Assembly: GCA_964429875.1 (NCBI GenBank)
Contig: CAYSDL010000021.1
Coordinates: 1 to 21,064, forward strand
Direction: 5' to 3'
Length of the DNA: 21,064 bases
DNA from: CAYSDL01 sp964429875
GTDB taxonomy: Bacteria > Fidelibacterota > Marinisomatia > SCGC-AAA003-L08 > D37C17
Shown here: positions 7,562-14,271 of the stretch, piece after piece
Numbering within the stretch: position 1 is the stretch's first letter
How the letters are laid out: each line of letters begins with the position of its first letter
Program-made: the position numbers and the translations under genes
Notes under the pieces: generated by a model
The model's input: the letters and a program-made list of their open reading frames with translations, nothing else
Database searches by the model: none
What the model was told of the DNA's origin: nothing

Positions 7562-9374
7562 GTGAAACCCCCAAACCACCAATATAAATACCAATAATTG
7601 TTATGTCTGTTGGGCGAACACCAAAAACCCGGGAGGCTTGACCTAAAGTTTCAGGCTTAATTTTTAAAAGCCTTTCCTTTGATTCATTGGAAAGTCCTTG
7701 TACTTTATTGTAATTAAAATTAATAGGGATGCGGAGGTTTTCCAACTTGGCGTTTTTAGAAATTCTATCCTTTTCGTTTTCAATATAGCCGGCATATTTT
7801 ATTGTTGTTTCAGCTTCAAACGCAGCCACATGAAAAAAACCCCTTAAGGACATAGGTTTGTCTTTAATATGATTTATAAGCCTTTCTTCGGGCCTTTTGA
7901 TAATTTTTGATAAAGGTATTTTTTCTTTTGTTTTGTTTTTTTCTATATATCTATTTATATCACCTAAAAGATCAAGATATTGAGATATTTTTGATTTTTG
8001 TAATTTAGATAAAAGATTGAAACTGTCAGCAAAAGCAAACAAACGCGAATAAGCGTTATCTGGGCGCAAAAAAAGCCTGTGTTCAGCGCGAGATGTAAAC
8101 ATTCTATATGGCTCATCAAGGTGGCTGGTGACTAAATCATCAACCATAACACCAATATATGATTCATTGCGTGACAAAACAAAAGGATCTTTTTTTAAAA
8201 CATATAAAGCAGCATTTGCCCCGCCAATCAAGCCCTGAGCTGCAGCCTCCTCATACCCAGAGGTTCCATTGATTTGGCCAGAAAAAAACAAACCAGGCAC
8301 ATTTTTTGATTCCAAAGAAGACTTTAGTTGTCTTGGTGGAAAGAAATCATATTCTATGGCATAACCAGGCCTTATAAGCTCAACATTTTTTAATGCTTTA
8401 ATTTTTTTTAATGCTTGAACTTGAACCTTTTGTGATAAAGAAGTTGAAAAACCATTAACATAAATCTGATCTGAACCAAACCACTCAGGCTCAAGGAAAA
8501 GGTGGTGAGAAGGGCGATCACTGAATCGGTTCACCTTATCTTCAATGCTGGGGCAATATCTAGGGCCCACCCCTTTTATTTTGCCTGAAAACATTGCAGA
8601 GGAACCAAAGTTTTTTCTAATAACATCATGAACCTCCTTGTTTGTGTTAACTAAAAAACAATCTTCTTGAATTAGGTTTTTATCTTTTTTTGCCAACAAG
8701 GAAAAAGGTTTATATTCTTTATCTCCCGGAGCAACCTCAACACCTCCTAAATCAATACTTTTTTTACTTATTCTAGGCGGGGTCCCTGTTTTTAGCCTAC
8801 CTGAAACAAAGCCAAGATCAATTAAGTTTTCAGTTAATCCATATGAACCAACCTCGCCCAAACGACCTGCTTTAAATGTTTTTTCACCAATATGAATCAA
8901 CCCACTTAAAAAAGTCCCACAGGTAACAACAACAGCAGAACAGAGGATTTTTTCATTTTTCCTCGTTTTAACAAAGGATATTTTGTTGTTTGTAACACCA
9001 AGCTCAACAACCTCATCCTTTAAAATATCAATATTATCATCAGAGTAGATTTTTTTTTGAATATATAAAGGATATTTTTTTTTATCAACCTGTACCCGGG
9101 TTGACCAAACAGCGCGTCCTTTAGTTTTGTTTAGAGTTTTATATTGAAGCGCATTTATATCTGAGGCCAAACCCATAATACCACCAAGGGCATCAATTTC
9201 TTTAACAAGGTGACTTTTAGCAAGCCCCCCTACAGCAGGATTACACGAAAGGCGACCAATTGCATCAAAGTCCATTGTGATCATAACACACTTAACCCCA
9301 AGCCTTGAGGCAGCAAGAGAGGCTTCAATGCCAGCGTGCCCACCCCCAACTACAACAATTTTATTTTCCAACAC
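7551..9374 (-). CDS. mnmG: tRNA uridine-5-carboxymethylaminomethyl modification enzyme MnmG (GidA)
   Basis: This FAD-dependent enzyme works with MnmE to build the cmnm5/nm5 group on wobble uridine 34 of certain tRNAs. At 607 aa it is slightly shorter than the E. coli protein (629 aa). The FAD dinucleotide-binding motif VVVGGGHAGIEA is at about 7-18. Other family signatures are RLSCNPAVGGLAKSHLVKE, the catalytic-cysteine segment GPRYCPSIEDKV, and EPYRMFTSRAEHRL. The start is GTG at 9372-9374, preceded on the minus strand by AAAGG with five bases of spacing, and overlaps the mnmE end by 14 bases. Its last five codons (VSRET) are formed by the parS palindrome. In many bacteria rsmG-parA-parB come next; here it is mfd. 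Confidence 0.97.
   Translation of the reverse strand: MLENKIVVVGGGHAGIEASLAASRLGVKCVMITMDFDAIGRLSCNPAVGGLAKSHLVKEIDALGGIMGLASDINALQYKTLNKTKGRAVWSTRVQVDKKKYPLYIQKKIYSDDNIDILKDEVVELGVTNNKISFVKTRKNEKILCSAVVVTCGTFLSGLIHIGEKTFKAGRLGEVGSYGLTENLIDLGFVSGRLKTGTPPRISKKSIDLGGVEVAPGDKEYKPFSLLAKKDKNLIQEDCFLVNTNKEVHDVIRKNFGSSAMFSGKIKGVGPRYCPSIEDKVNRFSDRPSHHLFLEPEWFGSDQIYVNGFSTSLSQKVQVQALKKIKALKNVELIRPGYAIEYDFFPPRQLKSSLESKNVPGLFFSGQINGTSGYEEAAAQGLIGGANAALYVLKKDPFVLSRNESYIGVMVDDLVTSHLDEPYRMFTSRAEHRLFLRPDNAYSRLFAFADSFNLLSKLQKSKISQYLDLLGDINRYIEKNKTKEKIPLSKIIKRPEERLINHIKDKPMSLRGFFHVAAFEAETTIKYAGYIENEKDRISKNAKLENLRIPINFNYNKVQGLSNESKERLLKIKPETLGQASRVFGVRPTDITIIGIYIGGLGVSRET
7554..7569. promoter_or_regulatory. parS chromosome-partition site (ParB/Spo0J centromere)
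   Basis: The plus strand reads TGTTTCACGTGAAACC, which matches the near-universal chromosomal parS consensus TGTTTCACGTGAAACA at 15 of 16 positions; only the last base differs. ParB loads at such palindromes and spreads to organise the origin for segregation. It lies about 10 kb from dnaA, as expected for an origin-proximal site. It overlaps the last codons of mnmG and contains the proposed GTG start of mfd. No parA or parB lies within the window. I found no second copy here. Confidence 0.88.
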
Positions 9375-10701
9375 AAAAACCTTTAAAGATGTTGTTTATT
9401 ATTTCTTCTTTATTTGAAGGAGAGGCGCTAGAAACAAAAACATCATAAGCATCATACAAACTAGAGGTTATTAGTGTGATGTCTTCAGTTTTATTTAAAA
9501 GGTCAACAGTTTTAGAAAGCTTTTTTATAAAAAGGCCCAATAAAGAAGAAAGTCTATCGCTAATAATATATGTGTTGTTGTTCACAAAAAGAAGTTTATG
9601 TTTTTTTATATATGTTGATAAACATGTGAACAACTCAGAAATTCCAACATTATCCTTACAGGAAATATGATATACCCCTTTATTCTTGCAAGGCTTATTA
9701 ATGTCAATTTTATTTTGCACTAAAACTAAATTTTTGTTTTTAAAATTTAAATTTTTTTTTATTTGAACAGGGTCTTTATCATCAACTAAAATTATCAAAT
9801 CAGACTCTTTTATTTTTTCCTCTGCTTTTTTAATACCCTCTTTTTCAACCTTGTTTTTGGTCTTCCTAATACCAGCTGTGTCAACCAAGCTAACCTGCAC
9901 CCCCTCAACGTTGATTTGTGCGTCAACAAAATCCCTTGTTGTTCCAGAAACATCCGTTACTATAGATCTTCCATTTCCCAACAAAGCATTGAAAAGCGAC
10001 GATTTTCCAACATTTGGCTCTCCAGATATTGAAATCACAACATCACACTCCTTTTGATTTGTTATAAAAGAGCTGTTTAAAATATGATCCACATCTTCCA
10101 TTAGTTTTTTAATTTTCTCAGAATAATCCTTAAACCCAACAAAATCAATTTCATTCTCATTAAAGTCGAGCTCATGTTCCATGTAAGTAATTATTTTTTT
10201 TAACCTACCACACAAGGAAATTATTTTTTTAGAAAGCGCACCTGAAAGATTTTCAAGAGAAAATAAAACATCAATATCGCTGTTTGTATGAATAATGTTT
10301 GCTATAGCCTCTGCTTGAATTAAATCTATTTTTCCATTAATAAAAGCACGATAAGAAAACTCTCCAGCGCTTGCGTTCCTACACCCCAAATCACACAACA
10401 TTTTAATAAGTTTTTCTGCGATCAAAAAACCACCATGAGTTGATATTTCTACAACATCTTGCCCAGTAAAGCTATGCGGCTTTTTAAAAAAAGAAACTAC
10501 AGATTGATCAACAAACTCTTTTGTTTTAGGGTTAAAAAGATTAACAACAAAACAGCCGTTTTTTTTAAGTTTTTTGCTAGTGTTTATAAAAAATGATTCA
10601 ACAATAGATTTTGTGTTTGGACCAGAAACTCGAACGACATTTATTGCTGAACGACCAGGGGTAGTTGCAAGAGCAACGATATTATCTCTAACATCGTACA
10701 A
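9361..10701 (-). CDS. mnmE: tRNA modification GTPase MnmE (TrmE)
   Basis: MnmE is the GTP-hydrolysing partner of MnmG in wobble-uridine modification. It is 446 aa, close to the usual 450. The amino domain begins DNIVALATTPGRSAINVVRVSG, a typical formyl-THF-binding start. The embedded G domain shows the P-loop GEPNVGKS at 227-234, GTTRD near 253-257, DTAG at 274-277 and NKID at 330-333. The protein ends in FCVGK, the invariant carboxyl motif whose cysteine (Cys443) serves catalysis. The start is TTG at 10699-10701, chosen because AAAAAAGG lies seven bases upstream and the yidC stop is only two bases away. It overlaps mnmG by 14 bases, so the complex partners are translated together. Confidence 0.96.
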   Translation of the reverse strand: MYDVRDNIVALATTPGRSAINVVRVSGPNTKSIVESFFINTSKKLKKNGCFVVNLFNPKTKEFVDQSVVSFFKKPHSFTGQDVVEISTHGGFLIAEKLIKMLCDLGCRNASAGEFSYRAFINGKIDLIQAEAIANIIHTNSDIDVLFSLENLSGALSKKIISLCGRLKKIITYMEHELDFNENEIDFVGFKDYSEKIKKLMEDVDHILNSSFITNQKECDVVISISGEPNVGKSSLFNALLGNGRSIVTDVSGTTRDFVDAQINVEGVQVSLVDTAGIRKTKNKVEKEGIKKAEEKIKESDLIILVDDKDPVQIKKNLNFKNKNLVLVQNKIDINKPCKNKGVYHISCKDNVGISELFTCLSTYIKKHKLLFVNNNTYIISDRLSSLLGLFIKKLSKTVDLLNKTEDITLITSSLYDAYDVFVSSASPSNKEEIINNIFKGFCVGK

Positions 10702-10703
10702 GA

Positions 10704-12446
10704 TTATACCTTTTTTAAGTTCTTCTGCTGAAAGTAATTTAAAATATTATAAACTGTATAATATAAATTTAAACCAGAGGGAAACTGATTAAACAATAAA
10801 AAGAAAAAAGCTGTCATAAAATACATCATAGGTTTTTGAGATTTATCCATCGTGGCCATGGAGAGTCTTTGCGATAAAAACATTGAGATTCCAAGGACAA
10901 TAGGAAGTAGGCCCACGTGCCCACCATAAATTGGAATATGAAAAGGCAAATAAAACAAAACATCTGGCTGTGAAAGGTCCGTTATCCATAAAAAGAAAGG
11001 CGCACCACGAAACTCTATTGTAGACCTAAACACAATAAACAATGAAAAAAGCAAAGGCATTTGAATTAACATAGGAAGACACCCCCCTAAAGGATTCACG
11101 CCTTCTGTTTTATACAGTTTGACCATCTCTTGATTTAAGCGCTGAGAATCATTTTTATGCTTTTTCTGAAGTTTCTTCATTTTTGGCTGAACGGTTTGCA
11201 TTTTTTGAGTTGATTGAAAGCTTTTTTTAGTCAAAGGGCCTGTTATTAAGCGAATAATAAAGGCAAATAAAATTAAAATAATACCATAATTCAAACCTGT
11301 AAAATGTAAGGTTTTTAGGACCCACAAAACAGACCGGCTAAAAGGCTGAATTGGAAGCCATCCAAAGTTCATAACCCTATCCAAATATGTGTTGGACTCC
11401 CCTATAACATCTACATCAAGAGGACCAAAAAACTGTGAAATTTCAAAACGATTAACGTTTCCTAACCCCAACCCAACCTCAAAAACAGGAATTAAACTCC
11501 CAACAGAAAGCTCGCGAGTGTGAGCAGAAAGCTCACCACTAACAGCGTTCTCAGAAATAAAAGCATTAATAAAATACTTATTTCTTACCGCAACCCAATC
11601 AGTCAGCCCACGCTTAACAACAACATCAGCCTTATCATCTAAAGAAGAAGGCGAGAAAGAGAGGTCTTCAATCTCTTTATCTTGAGCAACAAAAGCCTGC
11701 GAGTAAGTTATTTCCTCAGTTAAGTTTTTTTCTGTAGGATTTATGCCCTCACTCCACACAAATGTTAAATCATTGGTTTTATCTATTGAATAAAAATGCT
11801 TAATTAAAAAACTATTACTATAAAAAACAGTTTTTTTATCAACCACACCAAAAGGAGTGCTGGCAGACATTAAAACAACAAGAGAGTCATTATCAACCAA
11901 AGTAATAGAATTTCCAGAGGAGAGAAGGGGAATGTTTTGTTCAAAGCCATTTTTATAAACCTGAATTTTATTTATACTAAACAAATCAGAAATTAAAAAA
12001 CCATTGGCTCCACTTGTTTTTAAACAAGGAGAACAAATAAAAGGATCAGAGCTATTTAATAAAGAAACAGGTTGAGCAGGATCATACTCTCCAAGCTCAT
12101 TATAACCACCTAAATATTGATAAGATTTCTCACTGAAATCAACAATTGAAAAACTATTTAAAGAACCACCACCAACATTTGACAAACCAGCAACATATTT
12201 ATTAGTTGAAACAGACAAATGAAACAAGCCCTCAGAACCCAAATTCTTTTTTTCTGGTTGTTTGGAGGTTAAGTCTTCAAACACAAAAGAAGACGGGGGG
12301 GGGTCGCTAGCAAGGACTTTCTCTGTTGATACTTCTAACTCAACCTTATTTATATCAACACCAATAAGATTTAAATAAAAGGGGATAGAAAGGGTTAATA
12401 AGGCAATTAAAAAACCAGCAAATAAAGTTCTTTTAGTGTCTGTCAT
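10704..12446 (-). CDS. yidC: Membrane protein insertase YidC
   Basis: YidC inserts and folds inner-membrane proteins, alone or with SecYEG. At 580 aa it has the Gram-negative layout: an amino-terminal membrane anchor (about 9-28), a large periplasmic domain (about 30-370), and a conserved carboxyl insertase core. The core shows FIIRLITGPLTKKS with the hydrophilic-groove arginine at about 399, then the basic cytoplasmic hairpin (KKLQKKHKND), EGVNPLGGCLPMLIQMP (about 448-464), and the final helices with FNQFPSGLNLYY. Start ATG at 12444-12446 overlaps the yidD stop (ATGA), with an AGGGC ribosome-binding site in the yidD end. A run of nine Cs on the coding strand (plus positions 12295-12303) encodes Pro-Pro-Pro just after the first membrane helix. 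Confidence 0.96.
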   Translation of the reverse strand: MTDTKRTLFAGFLIALLTLSIPFYLNLIGVDINKVELEVSTEKVLASDPPPSSFVFEDLTSKQPEKKNLGSEGLFHLSVSTNKYVAGLSNVGGGSLNSFSIVDFSEKSYQYLGGYNELGEYDPAQPVSLLNSSDPFICSPCLKTSGANGFLISDLFSINKIQVYKNGFEQNIPLLSSGNSITLVDNDSLVVLMSASTPFGVVDKKTVFYSNSFLIKHFYSIDKTNDLTFVWSEGINPTEKNLTEEITYSQAFVAQDKEIEDLSFSPSSLDDKADVVVKRGLTDWVAVRNKYFINAFISENAVSGELSAHTRELSVGSLIPVFEVGLGLGNVNRFEISQFFGPLDVDVIGESNTYLDRVMNFGWLPIQPFSRSVLWVLKTLHFTGLNYGIILILFAFIIRLITGPLTKKSFQSTQKMQTVQPKMKKLQKKHKNDSQRLNQEMVKLYKTEGVNPLGGCLPMLIQMPLLFSLFIVFRSTIEFRGAPFFLWITDLSQPDVLFYLPFHIPIYGGHVGLLPIVLGISMFLSQRLSMATMDKSQKPMMYFMTAFFFLLFNQFPSGLNLYYTVYNILNYFQQKNLKKV

Positions 12447-12658
12447 TTTATGCCCTGCGTTTGATTAATCCCAAACCAAGGATTACACAGAAAAAGTTGT
12501 CTTAATCCAAAATAAAAACCAACAACCAATCCAAGCCTATTTAAACAAGCCAACATATTATTAGAACAGGAAATCTCAAACCTACAAACCCTTCCAAAAA
12601 AAGGAGAAAGCAGAAGCTGATAAAGGCGTATAATTGTTTTAAGAAAAAAACTAATCAT
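12443..12658 (-). CDS. yidD: Membrane protein insertion efficiency factor YidD
   Basis: This small protein is found between rnpA and yidC in many bacteria and assists YidC-dependent insertion. It has 71 residues. The family pattern is visible: an amphipathic amino helix (FLKTIIRLYQLLLSPFFG), the cysteine-containing core CRFEISCSNNMLACLNRLG, and a C-x-PWF segment near the end. The start ATG at 12656-12658 overlaps the end of rnpA by 8 bases, and its stop overlaps the yidC start as ATGA. That chain of overlaps suggests translational coupling. Confidence 0.9.
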   Translation of the reverse strand: MISFFLKTIIRLYQLLLSPFFGRVCRFEISCSNNMLACLNRLGLVVGFYFGLRQLFLCNPWFGINQTQGIK

Positions 12659-12962
12659 TACAAAGCTTTTGATTTAAACGAGCAAAACTATCGGAAAGGC
12701 TCACAATACCAGAAAGAGATTTTTTAGGCCAAACAATCAAGAAAAATTTTTGATTAAAATGACAACTCATATTTAAAAAAAGACCACGGCACTTTCTTTT
12801 AAACCTATTTCTTTCAACAGAAGAACCAAGCTTTTTGCTGACAATAAATCCAATTTTAGAACAAGAGGACCCACTATAGTAAAATTGTAGATTATTAATA
12901 GTTTGAATGGTAGATTTATTTAAAACAGATTTAAATTGTGCCGATGACAGGGACGTTTTCAA
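12651..12962 (-). CDS. rnpA: Ribonuclease P protein component
   Basis: RnpA is the protein cofactor of RNase P, which matures tRNA 5' ends. It has 103 residues. The family core KIGFIVSKKLGSSVERNRFKRKCR at about residues 36-59 carries the RNA-binding R-N-R-x-K-R signature, quoted here as VERNRFKRK for its centre. The start is TTG at 12960-12962, immediately after an in-frame TGA and overlapping the rpmH stop as ATTGA, so translation probably couples to rpmH. No strong ribosome site is seen. The order rpmH-rnpA-yidD-yidC supports the call. Confidence 0.92.
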   Translation of the reverse strand: MKTSLSSAQFKSVLNKSTIQTINNLQFYYSGSSCSKIGFIVSKKLGSSVERNRFKRKCRGLFLNMSCHFNQKFFLIVWPKKSLSGIVSLSDSFARLNQKLCND

Positions 12963-13099
12963 TCACTAACCGTTAGTTTATGTCTTCCTTTTTTTCTCCT
13001 TTTTGCCAAGACCGCCTGGCCCGAAGAAGAAGACATGCGCTTTTTAAATCCATGTTTGTTTTTTCTTTTTCTATTACTTATTCTAATTGTTGTTTTCAT
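12959..13099 (-). CDS. rpmH: 50S ribosomal protein L34
   Basis: This 46-residue protein of the large ribosomal subunit is short enough to be missed by length cut-offs. It starts at ATG 13097-13099 and reads MKTTIRISNRKRKNKHGF, then KKRMSSSSGQAVLAKRRKKG, then RHKLTVSD. That matches the L34 pattern: SNRKRKxxHGFxxRM, followed by G-x-x-VLxxRRxKGRxxLxVSD. The very basic composition is typical. Its TGA stop overlaps the rnpA TTG start, the usual rpmH-rnpA pairing. The 54 bases between it and queF contain no gene; a weak TTGTCG/AATTAT-type promoter may lie there. Confidence 0.95.
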   Translation of the reverse strand: MKTTIRISNRKRKNKHGFKKRMSSSSGQAVLAKRRKKGRHKLTVSD

Positions 13100-13153
13100 A
13101 ATAAAGCCTATAATTTTCCTTTATATAATTTACGACAAAAAATAAAAAAGCCA

Positions 13154-13510
13154 TCAAACATTATCGCCGCTTAAAATATCTGTTTTAATTCCACCTCTTG
13201 GCTTAAAATCGCCCACTACTTTAATTTTTTTTGGAGAACACGCCTTTTTAAAATCGTCTAATATTACATTAGTTACATTTTCATGAAAAATCCCCATATT
13301 TCTAAATTTAACAATATAAAGCTTTAATGATTTCAACTCCACTATATGTTTTTTAGGGATATATGTAATATGAATGGTGCCAAAATCAGGCAGCCCCGTT
13401 CTAGGACAAACACAATTAAACTCAGGGATAGAAATATTAATAGTATAGTCTCTATCAGAAAACTCATTTGGGACTATTTCTAAATCTTTATATGTGGGGT
13501 TTTGAGACAT
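13154..13510 (-). CDS. queF: NADPH-dependent 7-cyano-7-deazaguanine (preQ0) reductase
   Basis: QueF reduces the nitrile of preQ0 to the amine preQ1 in queuosine biosynthesis, the wobble-34 modification of GUN tRNAs. At 118 aa it belongs to the short, single-domain (YkvM-like) type. The catalytic segment FNCVCPRTGLPDFG holds the thioimide-forming Cys35 and Asp42. The QueF signature ELKSLKLY (58-65) and NMGIFHENVTN (about 71-81) follow, which bind NADPH and substrate. The ATG at 13508-13510 has no clear ribosome site. The terminator of the gene upstream ends only about 8 bases before the start codon, leaving no room for a promoter of its own. Confidence 0.95.
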   Translation of the reverse strand: MSQNPTYKDLEIVPNEFSDRDYTINISIPEFNCVCPRTGLPDFGTIHITYIPKKHIVELKSLKLYIVKFRNMGIFHENVTNVILDDFKKACSPKKIKVVGDFKPRGGIKTDILSGDNV

Positions 13511-13518
13511 GTTTTTAA

Positions 13519-13545
13519 TAAAAAAAAGGGGCTCACAGGAGCCCC
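13519..13545 (-). terminator. Rho-independent terminator between the small secreted gene and queF
   Basis: On the minus strand GGGGCTC (13539-13545), loop CTGT, GAGCCCC (13528-13534) form a perfect 7-bp GC-rich stem followed by eight Ts. It lies 8 bases after the stop codon of the small secreted-protein gene and immediately before queF, so it may also act as an attenuator for queF. Confidence 0.9.
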
Positions 13546-13553
13546 TCTAAATT

Positions 13554-13772
13554 TTATCTTCCTCTTTGAGGTCTTCTAGTTTTCTTCCTTCTCTTATATC
13601 TCCTTTTACGCTCAACAGAATTATCCTCTGACCAACTTTCAGCAGTAATTGTTCCAAAAGAAGACTTACCACCAATAGAATATTCAGGAGAAACAACAAT
13701 CTGATGTTTCCCTGAGGTTCTACCAAAACCAAAAGCAAAAAGAACCAACGTTAACAAAATAAATTTTTTCAT
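13554..13772 (-). CDS. Small secreted protein with a highly basic tail (function unknown)
   Basis: I do not recognise this 72-aa protein. It has a textbook signal peptide (MKKFILLTLVLFAFGFG), a short polar middle (about 18-51, rich in Ser/Gly/Ile/Val), and a carboxyl tail of about 20 residues dominated by Arg and Lys (ERKRRYKRRKKTRRPQRGR). Reality as a gene is supported by GGAGGG seven bases upstream of the ATG at 13770-13772, a promoter-like sequence further up, and a strong terminator right after the stop. The signals suggest high expression as a single-gene transcript. The tail could bind nucleic acid, anionic lipopolysaccharide or an acidic partner outside the cytoplasm; this is a guess from charge alone. 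The frame overlapping it at 13547-13738 is a shadow. Confidence 0.8.
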   Translation of the reverse strand: MKKFILLTLVLFAFGFGRTSGKHQIVVSPEYSIGGKSSFGTITAESWSEDNSVERKRRYKRRKKTRRPQRGR

Positions 13773-13818
13773 ATTTCTACCCTCCTCTATAAAAGAGAAA
13801 ATTAATTACTTACAAGTT

Positions 13819-13846
13819 AATATATTAAAAGAATAACATAAAACAA
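13819..13846 (-). promoter_or_regulatory. Promoter candidate for the small secreted-protein gene
   Basis: On the minus strand there is TTGTTT (13841-13846), a 16-base spacer and TATATT (13819-13824), about 47 bases before the start codon, in a 108-base gap after ssb. The surrounding sequence is almost all A/T, so the match is only suggestive. Nothing else was seen in this gap. Confidence 0.35.
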
Positions 13847-13880
13847 AACAAAAAAAAATTAAAAAATGTAACAAAAAAAA

Positions 13881-14228
13881 CTACCCCTCCTTTTTTATTC
13901 CAAGCGGGGTAATCTGAGAAGCAATAATTTCCGTTGTTTTCATTGAGCTTCCCTCCTTACTTTTCCAAGAGCGAGTATGAAGCTTCCCCTCAACACACAC
14001 CAACTGTCCTTTTTGTAAATATTCTTGAGAGAAGTCAGCGAGCTTATCCCAAGCAACAACATGGTGCCACTCTGTATGGTTAACAGCCTGCCCATCTTGC
14101 TGTTTCCACGCTTCATTTGTTGCTATAGAAAAATTCACAGTAGAACGACCAGCCGGAGTGTAGCGACCCTCTGGCCTTGCGCCTAAATGCCCCACTAAAA
14201 CAACCTTATTAACACTGTTTTTTTGCAT
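13881..14228 (-). CDS. ssb: Single-stranded DNA-binding protein, tail-less short form
   Basis: This is an OB-fold protein that coats single-stranded DNA in replication and repair. The 115 residues cover one full OB domain: NKVVLVGHLGARPEGRYTPAG at the start (conserved core VxLxGxLGxxPE), STVNFSIATNEAW, TEWHHVVAWDKLADFSQEYL, KGQLVCVEGKL and TTEIIASQITPLG at the end. It stops at KKEG, right after the fold, without the flexible linker and acidic DDxIPF-type tip by which most bacterial SSBs recruit partners. No frameshift is seen that would restore a tail: the next codons after the stop are Phe/Leu/His, not acidic. ATG at 14226-14228 has no strong ribosome site. It lies 43 bases after the kinase gene. 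Confidence 0.92.
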   Translation of the reverse strand: MQKNSVNKVVLVGHLGARPEGRYTPAGRSTVNFSIATNEAWKQQDGQAVNHTEWHHVVAWDKLADFSQEYLQKGQLVCVEGKLHTRSWKSKEGSSMKTTEIIASQITPLGIKKEG

Positions 14229-14271
14229 AATGAAATTTTAGATCTACTAAACATATTAAACAAGAAAAAGT

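Noticed and set aside
10914..10919. Second CACGTG core, possible parS in yidC
   Set aside because: The flanks do not match TGTTT/AAACA; only the six-base core is shared.
13511..13560. preQ1 riboswitch before queF
   Set aside because: The leader is a simple GC stem with a T-run. The preQ1-I pseudoknot pattern, with its A-rich tail pairing into the loop, is not present; the A-stretch near the ATG does not fit it.
13860..13885. Frameshift hiding the acidic tail of SSB
   Set aside because: The sequence beyond the stop is T-rich (Phe/Leu codons) and ends in stops; no frame gives an acidic tip.
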